42,304 nt of DNA, from positions 1 through 42,304 of the forward strand of contig JAPOKJ010000029.1 in NCBI GenBank assembly GCA_029977705.1, written 5' to 3'. The position numbers and the translations under genes are program-made. Of the stretch, positions 35,046 to 42,304 are shown one piece after another (the stretch's first letter is position 1; each line of letters starts with the position of its first letter). The stretch comes from Burkholderiales bacterium (GTDB lineage Bacteria; Pseudomonadota; Gammaproteobacteria; Burkholderiales; Burkholderiaceae_E). Below the pieces are notes generated by a model. The model did no database searches, had not been told where the DNA came from, and saw nothing but the letters and a program-made list of their open reading frames with translations.

Positions 35046-35846
35046 TCAGCCGAAGCGGAAGCTGGAGGCGGTCACACCGCCGCGGATGCCTTCCTCGTGA
35101 TAGACGCAGGAGGCCGGCGCCTCCTCGGCTGCACCCAGGGCCACCATCAAGGGGATCAGGTGGTCCTCGCGGGGGTGCGAAAAGCGGGCGCCGGGTGCCT
35201 GGTCCCAGTGGTTCAGGCGAGTGGTGCGCTCGGTCGCCGGCAGGGCCAGGGTCTGCTGCAGCCATTGGTCGAAGGCGGCAGAGGGCTCTTTGGCCGGCGG
35301 CCCGTAGGCGCGCAGGTTGTGATAGCTCAGGCCGCTGCCCACGATCAGCACCCCTTCATCGCGCAGCGGGCGAAGGGCCCGGCCCAGGGCAAAGTGGTCC
35401 TCGGGGTTCAGGCGGGTTTGCAGCGCCACCTGGTAGACCGGCACATCAGCCCTCGGGTACATCACCGCCAGGGGCGAGAAGGTGCCGTGGTCAAAGCCGC
35501 GCTGCGGATCGGCCCGACCGGGCAATCCGGCCGCCTGGATCAACTCGAGCGTGCGCTGCGCCAGCGCCGGGTGGCCGGGTGCGCCGTAGGTGATGGCGTA
35601 GGTATGGGGCGGAAAGCCGTAGTAGTCGTAGAGCATCGGTGGATGCGGGTGCGACATCACGTCGAAGCCTTCCGCCTCCCAATGGCCCGACACCATCAGG
35701 ATCGCCTTGGGCGTGATCGCGATCTGGCGCGGCATGTCGGCCAGTGCGCGCTCGAGCGCCTGCATGCTGCCCCGCATCTCGGGAATCCACGGCCAGGGAC
35801 CCCCGCCGTGGGAGATGAAATAGGTGGGCAGGGTGGGGATGCTCAT
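35046..35846 (-). CDS. Class III extradiol dioxygenase, DODA/YgiD type
   Basis: 266 residues. Starts MSIPTLPTYFISHGGGPWPW, with the conserved metal-site histidine in SHGGGP and a second histidine in MVSGHWEAEGFDVM; FDHGTFSPLAVMYP and VGSGLSYHN complete the pattern of the LigB-like 4,5-DOPA dioxygenase family (YgiD in E. coli, a zinc enzyme active on catechols). The ATG at 35846 follows AGGAG; an upstream frame to 35909 is open. It sits between tgt and yajC, which are usually adjacent. Physiological substrate unknown. Confidence 0.88.
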   Translation of the reverse strand: MSIPTLPTYFISHGGGPWPWIPEMRGSMQALERALADMPRQIAITPKAILMVSGHWEAEGFDVMSHPHPPMLYDYYGFPPHTYAITYGAPGHPALAQRTLELIQAAGLPGRADPQRGFDHGTFSPLAVMYPRADVPVYQVALQTRLNPEDHFALGRALRPLRDEGVLIVGSGLSYHNLRAYGPPAKEPSAAFDQWLQQTLALPATERTTRLNHWDQAPGARFSHPREDHLIPLMVALGAAEEAPASCVYHEEGIRGGVTASSFRFG

Positions 35847-35916
35847 GGTGGGGTCGACTCCTGGGGGCCGTTGTACGCGTTGTGAGAGGTGCGGGCGGAT
35901 CGCCGCCATTCAAGGT

Positions 35917-38182
<2,266 letters not shown>

Positions 38183-38299
38183 GGGGCGGGATTCTAAGGC
38201 CAGCACGGACAAGGCCTGCCCAGCAAGGCCTGCGCATCCCGGCTTTTGTCTTCGCTTGCACCTTGGGCGACCGATTGCCGGGACATGCCCGGGACTCAT

Positions 38300-38329
38300 T
38301 TGCGGGCAATGCCGGGTTTGAGGGATAAT
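38300..38329 (+). promoter_or_regulatory. Candidate promoter of tRNA-Leu
   Basis: TTGCGG (38300-38305), an 18-bp spacer and GATAAT (38324-38329), 4 of 6 and 5 of 6 matches, 38 bp before the mature tRNA. Confidence 0.5.
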
Positions 38330-38367
38330 CGCGCTCTCGCATCCCCTGGGGGTGTGCTGCCTTCCGT

Positions 38368-38454
38368 GCCGGAGTGGTGGAACTGGTAGACGCGCCGGAC
38401 TCAAAATCCGGTGCCCGCAAGGGCGTGTCGGTTCGATTCCGACCTTCGGCACCA
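38368..38454 (+). tRNA. tRNA-Leu, anticodon CAA
   Basis: An 87-nt cloverleaf including encoded CCA. The acceptor arm GCCGGAG pairs with CTTCGGC, the anticodon arm CCGGA-CTCAAAA-TCCGG gives CAA, the long variable arm (TGCCCGCAAGGGCGT) is typical of leucine tRNAs, and the T-arm contains GGTTCGATTCC. Reads UUG codons. It stands alone between queA and a lipoprotein gene; no intrinsic terminator with a clear stem follows, only a pyrimidine-rich stretch. Confidence 0.97.
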
Positions 38455-38610
38455 TCTGTTCCTTCTTTCTTTTCGCCTTCCCCTGCTGGCCTTTTTGCCC
38501 GTTGCCCGAGCTCTCCGGGTTCGGAACGCGCGGCTTTGTCCTTGCGCCCAAGGACCTACAGTGCTGCGCAGACCTTGCCGGTTGGTCCGGGACGCGAAGG
38601 GGAAACGCAA

Positions 38611-39984
38611 ATGAGAGAGCATCTCGCAGCATCGGGCCTTGCACCCTTTTTACATCAGGGGGCCCGACGGGCCGCCGTGTGGGCCGGTGCCTGCCTCATG
38701 TCCGTCCTTCAGGCCTGCGGCGGCGGGGGCTCGGCCGACACCACGCCCGACGCCGCGACCTTGAAACTGGCCGCCAGCGCCTTTGAATACGGTTATCCCC
38801 TGACCGAAACCATGCGTGTCTGCAATGGTTTTGCACGGGTCAATGCCCTGAGTTTCAAGTCGACGCTGGCCAGCCCGGCGGACACTGCCGTGGTCCGCCC
38901 CAACAATGACACGCTGTATGCCTCGGCCTGCGTCTGGCTGGGCGCAGGCACGGTGGCGGTATCGATGCCGCCCGCGCTTGGTCGCTATATGTCGATGCAG
39001 GTGCTCGATGCCTGGACCGACAACGTGGCCGTCAAGGGCCCGGCCCAGATTCCGGCGGGCGGGGCCAACTTCATCTTGCGTCTGGCGGGCAGCGGCAGCG
39101 CGCTGACCAGTGCCCCGGGGACCACCGTGATCGATGTGGACACCCCTTATGCCTATGTGCTGTTCCGCACCCTCGTCAACGGACCGGCCGATGTTGCACA
39201 GGCCGATACGCTGCAGCGTGCCATCACGCTGACCCCCGCCAGTCCTTCACAGCCGGTGCGCGCGGCCAGCACCTCCTCCAGCGCCGGCCTGCAATTTTTC
39301 CTGCGCCTGTCGCAGGGCCTGGCCCAGAATCCCCCGCCCGATGCGCAGGCCAGTTTGGTGGCATCGTTTGCCGCTGCGGGCTTGAACCCGACCCTGACCC
39401 CCTCGGTCGGCGGCCTGACGGTTGCGCAGCAGTCGGCCTGGGACAGTGCCTACAGCCAGGGTCTGGCACTGCTCGATGCGGGCGTGCTGGCGCGGGGAAC
39501 ACGACGCGGGGGCTGGAATTTTCCGCCCGCCAACCTCGGGGTCTTCGGTACCGACTACGCCTATCGCGCACAGATTGCGCGTTCGGGGCTGTTTGCCCTG
39601 CCGGCCAGCGAGGCGATCTACCTGAGCACGGCGCAGACGCTGACGGGCGATACCCTGGACGGCCGTACGCCGCGAGTGCTGCGTCTGCCTCCAGGGTGGC
39701 CACCGGTGGAGGCCGGCGGCTTCTGGTCCCTCACGGTCTACAGCCCGACAGGCTTTCTGGTCGACAACCCGATTGCACGCTACTCGCTCAGTGACCGCAC
39801 GCCCGGGGTCAGCATTGCAGCCGACGGCAGCCTGTCGATCTACCTTCAATGCACCGACCCCGGTGGCCTGAACACGGCCAACTGGCTTCCGACGCCCTGC
39901 GGCGCCTACAACCTGAGCCTGCGACTGTATCGGCCCCTGGCGACGGTGTCGGATCCGGCCTTCACTGTTCCGGGGGTGCAATGA
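38611..39984 (+). CDS. DUF1254/DUF1214-type lipoprotein
   Basis: 457 residues. A lipoprotein signal ends in LQAC with C36 as the likely lipid site, followed by a glycine run. The mature N half has the DUF1254 pattern ([47 protein letters not shown]) and the C half a DUF1214-like region ([45 protein letters not shown]). The family is widespread and without firm function. The start at 38611 follows AAGGGGAA. A small stem (GTCCTTG/CAAGGAC, 38538-38555) lies in the 156-bp gap before it. Confidence 0.85.
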   Translation: MREHLAASGLAPFLHQGARRAAVWAGACLMSVLQACGGGGSADTTPDAATLKLAASAFEYGYPLTETMRVCNGFARVNALSFKSTLASPADTAVVRPNNDTLYASACVWLGAGTVAVSMPPALGRYMSMQVLDAWTDNVAVKGPAQIPAGGANFILRLAGSGSALTSAPGTTVIDVDTPYAYVLFRTLVNGPADVAQADTLQRAITLTPASPSQPVRAASTSSSAGLQFFLRLSQGLAQNPPPDAQASLVASFAAAGLNPTLTPSVGGLTVAQQSAWDSAYSQGLALLDAGVLARGTRRGGWNFPPANLGVFGTDYAYRAQIARSGLFALPASEAIYLSTAQTLTGDTLDGRTPRVLRLPPGWPPVEAGGFWSLTVYSPTGFLVDNPIARYSLSDRTPGVSIAADGSLSIYLQCTDPGGLNTANWLPTPCGAYNLSLRLYRPLATVSDPAFTVPGVQ

Positions 39985-40056
39985 GCCGGCGCGAGCCTGT
40001 CGGCGTCGGCCTGCGTGCTATCCTTTTCGTGCAGGGCCGGGCGGTGTTTCAAGCGC

Positions 40057-40071
40057 CCAGTGTGGTGTGCC
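40057..40071. repeat. 15-bp copy of the inverted-repeat element end
   Basis: CCAGTGTGGTGTGCC is identical to 22895-22909, the outer end of the 182-bp element. It lies directly before the second hairpin repeat (40077-40130). No matching right arm is seen nearby, so this could be a solo or decayed end. Confidence 0.6.
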
Positions 40072-40076
40072 TCCTT

Positions 40077-40130
40077 AAGGGAGGTTCGCAAAACCTGTCG
40101 TGCCCGCGAGAGGTTTTGCGGACCTTCCTT
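40077..40130. repeat. Intergenic hairpin repeat, copy 2
   Basis: Arms 40077-40096 and 40111-40130 pair over 20 bp around a 14-nt loop. The two non-Watson-Crick positions are both G-T, which would be G-U wobbles in RNA. The segment 40105-40128 is identical, in reverse orientation, to 24244-24267. It lies between the DUF1254 lipoprotein and the hpaD-like gene, ending 28 bp before the latter's start. Confidence 0.78.
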
Positions 40131-40158
40131 GATGTTCGTTTTTCCGGAGCCTGAAGCC

Positions 40159-41082
40159 ATGGGCAAGGTCGCTCTCGCCGCCAAGATCACCCACGTTCCC
40201 TCGATGTACCTGTCCGAACTGGATGGTCCGCGCAAGGGCACGCGCCAGGACGCGATCGACGGCCACCACGAGATCGCGCGGCGCTGCCGCGAGGCAGGCG
40301 TGGATACCATCGTGGTCTTCGACACCCACTGGCTGGTCAATGCCAACTACCACCTCAACTGCGCGCCGCATTTCAAGGGCATCTACACCAGCAACGAGCT
40401 TCCGCATTTCATCAGCAACATGCCCTACGAGACGCCGGGCAATCCGCGTCTTGGCAAGATCCTGGCGCAGGCCTGCAACGATTTCGGCGTTGAAACCCTG
40501 GCCCATGATGCGACCTCGCTCGGACCCGAGTACGGGACCCTGGTGCCGATGCGCTACATGAATGCCGACCAGCATTTCAAGGCGATCTCGGTCTCGGCCC
40601 TGTGCACCTCGCACTACCTGAACGACAGCGTGCGACTGGGCTGGGCGATGCGCCGCGCGGTCGAGGAGCACTACGAGGGCACGGTGGCCTTTCTGGCCAG
40701 CGGCTCGTTAAGTCACCGCTTTGCCCAGAACGGACTGGCCCCCGAATTTGCCTTCAAGGTCTGGAGCCCTTTCCTTGAAGACCTGGACCACCGCATCGTG
40801 CAGATGTGGCAGCAAGGTGAGTGGCAGCGCTTTTGCGAACTGCTGCCCGAGTACGCCACCAAGGGCCATGGTGAAGGCTTCATGCACGACACTGCGATGT
40901 TGCTGGGCGTGCTGGGCTGGTCGGCCTATCAGGGCAAGGCCGAAGTGATCACGCCATACTTTGGCGCATCAGGCACTGGCCAGATCAATGCGGTGTTTCC
41001 GATCACCCCGCAGGATGGCGCCACGATTCCGAGGGCGATGGCTTCGGCGGCGCAGGGGTATCAGGCGTTCAGCAGGCTTTGA
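40159..41082 (+). CDS. hpaD: 3,4-dihydroxyphenylacetate 2,3-dioxygenase-like enzyme
   Basis: Extradiol ring-cleavage dioxygenase of 307 residues closely matching E. coli C HpaD: MGKVALAAKITHVPSMYLSE, the segment IVVFDTHWLVNANYH, GIYTSNELPHFI, FLASGSLSHRF and GEGFMHDTAMLLGVLGW are all recognisable. It would open homoprotocatechuate in 4-hydroxyphenylacetate breakdown using a divalent metal. None of the other hpa genes is next to it. The start at 40159 is taken from homology; the upstream sequence (CGGAGCCTGAAGCC) holds a weak GGAG site. The protein is about 20 residues longer than the E. coli enzyme. Confidence 0.9.
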   Translation: MGKVALAAKITHVPSMYLSELDGPRKGTRQDAIDGHHEIARRCREAGVDTIVVFDTHWLVNANYHLNCAPHFKGIYTSNELPHFISNMPYETPGNPRLGKILAQACNDFGVETLAHDATSLGPEYGTLVPMRYMNADQHFKAISVSALCTSHYLNDSVRLGWAMRRAVEEHYEGTVAFLASGSLSHRFAQNGLAPEFAFKVWSPFLEDLDHRIVQMWQQGEWQRFCELLPEYATKGHGEGFMHDTAMLLGVLGWSAYQGKAEVITPYFGASGTGQINAVFPITPQDGATIPRAMASAAQGYQAFSRL

Positions 41083-41185
41083 GGGGGGTGGCGGTCGGTG
41101 GATGTCGCGGCTACTGGCTTTCCGCTGCTCAGGCATTCACACATGCGCGATGCTCACCCGCGCGGGAACGACGTCCCTCAGCGCA

Positions 41186-42304
41186 TCAACTCGCCGGGTG
41201 TGGCGTGCCCTTGGCCGTTTCAGCGCTGCGCTGCAAACCCTGCGCCAAGGTGTCCACCAGATTCTCCTGCCCCAGTGTCGCGGTGAATCCGGCCCGATCG
41301 AATAGCGAGCGCGGCTGAGTCGCCAGTGCGCAGAGGATCAGGCGGCCGCCGCGCTTGTGGAGCATGCCGTGCAGGTTCTGCAAGGCCTCCAGGCCCGTGG
41401 TGTCCAGGTTGAGGACCTGCGACATTTCCAGCACCATCACTTTCGGCTGGCTGCGCGTCGGGTCGAGCAAGGGATCGATCTTGTCGACGGCTCCGAAAAA
41501 CAGTGAGCCAGTCACGCGATAGGCCTGCACCTGCGTGGGGTCCGCGCCGCCCCGGTGCAGTTCCTCGGGGGAGATGGGCTCGATGCGGGTGAGCGACGAG
41601 ACCCGCGCAATGAAGAACAGACAAGCGAGCACCAGTCCGACCTCGACCGCGACCGTGAGGTCCATGATCACCGTGAGCAGGAAGGTGGCCAGCAGGATGA
41701 TGCGGTAGTTGTTCGAGAACTGCTTCAGGCGCGCGAACTCATGCCACTCGCCCATGTTCCAGGCCACGAACATCAGGATCGCCGACAGGGTGGCCAGCGG
41801 AATGTTCTGGGCCAAGGGTGCAGCCACCAGAACGATCAGCAGCAGGACCAGGGCATGGACCATGCCGGCCACCGGCGTGGTACCGCCCGAGCGCACATTG
41901 GTGACGGTACGGGCAATGGTGCCGGTGGCGCAGAAGCCACCGAACAGGGGCGCGACGACATTGGCAATGCCCTGCGCCATCAACTCCTGATTGGGGTCAT
42001 GGCGGTCCTCGATCATGGTGTCGGCCACCCGGGCGCAGAGCAGCGACTCGATGGCGCCGAGCAGGGCAATGGTGATGGTGGGGGCGAACAGTTGCTGCAC
42101 CGTGGCCCAGTTGAAAGCCGGCCAGGCAAAGGCCGGCAGGGTCTGGGGGATGCCGCCAAAGCGGCTGCCGATGGTCTCGACCGGCAGCTTGAGCATTGTC
42201 ACTGCGAGGGTACCCACGACCAGGGCGACGATGGTGCCGGGAATCCTGGACATCCATCGGTACAGGGGCGAGCGGCTGCCGGCATAGGTCTTGGGCCAGA
42301 GCAC
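41186..42304 (-). CDS. SulP-family anion transporter with STAS domain, C-terminal part
   Basis: 372 residues are visible; the N-terminus lies beyond the window edge. Several membrane helices are followed by a C-terminal STAS domain (last ~110 residues, with MVLEMSQVLNLDTTGLEALQ). TIALLGAIESLLCARVAD, GGFCATGTIARTVTNVRSGG and VAWNMGEWHEFARL are SulP motifs. Members carry sulfate, bicarbonate or dicarboxylates; which one cannot be told. It converges on the hpaD-like gene with a 103-bp gap that holds no clear terminator. Confidence 0.92.
   Translation of the reverse strand: MLWPKTYAGSRSPLYRWMSRIPGTIVALVVGTLAVTMLKLPVETIGSRFGGIPQTLPAFAWPAFNWATVQQLFAPTITIALLGAIESLLCARVADTMIEDRHDPNQELMAQGIANVVAPLFGGFCATGTIARTVTNVRSGGTTPVAGMVHALVLLLIVLVAAPLAQNIPLATLSAILMFVAWNMGEWHEFARLKQFSNNYRIILLATFLLTVIMDLTVAVEVGLVLACLFFIARVSSLTRIEPISPEELHRGGADPTQVQAYRVTGSLFFGAVDKIDPLLDPTRSQPKVMVLEMSQVLNLDTTGLEALQNLHGMLHKRGGRLILCALATQPRSLFDRAGFTATLGQENLVDTLAQGLQRSAETAKGTPHPAS

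Noticed and set aside
38368-38454. tRNA-Leu as an integration site
   Set aside because: No direct repeat of the tRNA 3' end and no integrase gene were seen within the window.

Overview
The window looks like the chromosome of a GC-rich betaproteobacterium, most likely Burkholderiales. This is inferred from gene content and order (split pntA1-pntA2-pntB, queA-tgt-yajC-secD-secF, a Liv-type transporter with an acyl-CoA ligase inside it) and from strong GC bias at third codon positions. No plasmid, phage, transposase or CRISPR gene is visible. Nearly all of the sequence is coding. Many long open frames are antisense shadows and were left out.

Layout. 1-4052 (-): proton-translocating transhydrogenase pntA1-pntA2-pntB, followed by a fadD-like ligase that overlaps pntB by one base and leaves the window. 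4173-6448 (+): nudJ-like Nudix hydrolase, mnmA and a TetR regulator in a tight operon. 6375-12453 (-): a four-gene catabolic operon (PaaK-like CoA ligase, biotin-dependent carboxyltransferase, biotin carboxylase/carrier, HMG-CoA-lyase-like enzyme). 12920-19800 (+): livG, acyl-CoA ligase, livH, livM, livF and a periplasmic binding protein, closed by a strong intrinsic terminator. The last two blocks diverge from a 466-bp regulatory region and together look like uptake, CoA activation, carboxylation and cleavage of an organic acid.

19964-22857 (-) holds a secreted alpha/beta hydrolase and a secreted PQQ/cytochrome c dehydrogenase, resembling the polyvinyl-alcohol oxidation pair. It diverges from an unrecognised lipoprotein across a 182-bp hairpin element with perfect 24-bp terminal inverted repeats. 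24419-29055 (+, with a GST on -) carries a membrane-anchored glutamate-synthase-like flavoprotein, a DUF1272 protein, purB and a class II cytochrome c. 29073-31042 (-) is a MATE exporter behind a DUF2239 protein, with a near-consensus promoter overlapped by repeated CCGGGTA elements.

31110-38182 (-) is the queuosine/Sec block (queA, tgt, a DODA-type dioxygenase, yajC, secD, secF) ending in a cytochrome b gene. 38368-38454 is tRNA-Leu(CAA). The right end has a DUF1254-type lipoprotein, an orphan hpaD-like ring-cleavage dioxygenase and a partial SulP transporter. Two intergenic hairpins (24246-24293 and 40077-40130) share a 24-bp identical segment in opposite orientation.

The items most worth following are the ligase/carboxylase/lyase/transporter module, the PVA-type oxidation pair with its inverted-repeat element, and the DUF2239-MATE operon, where the DUF2239 protein contains a ribbon-helix-helix-like stretch and may be the repressor of its own promoter. 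All functional assignments come from reading motifs by eye; no database search was run.
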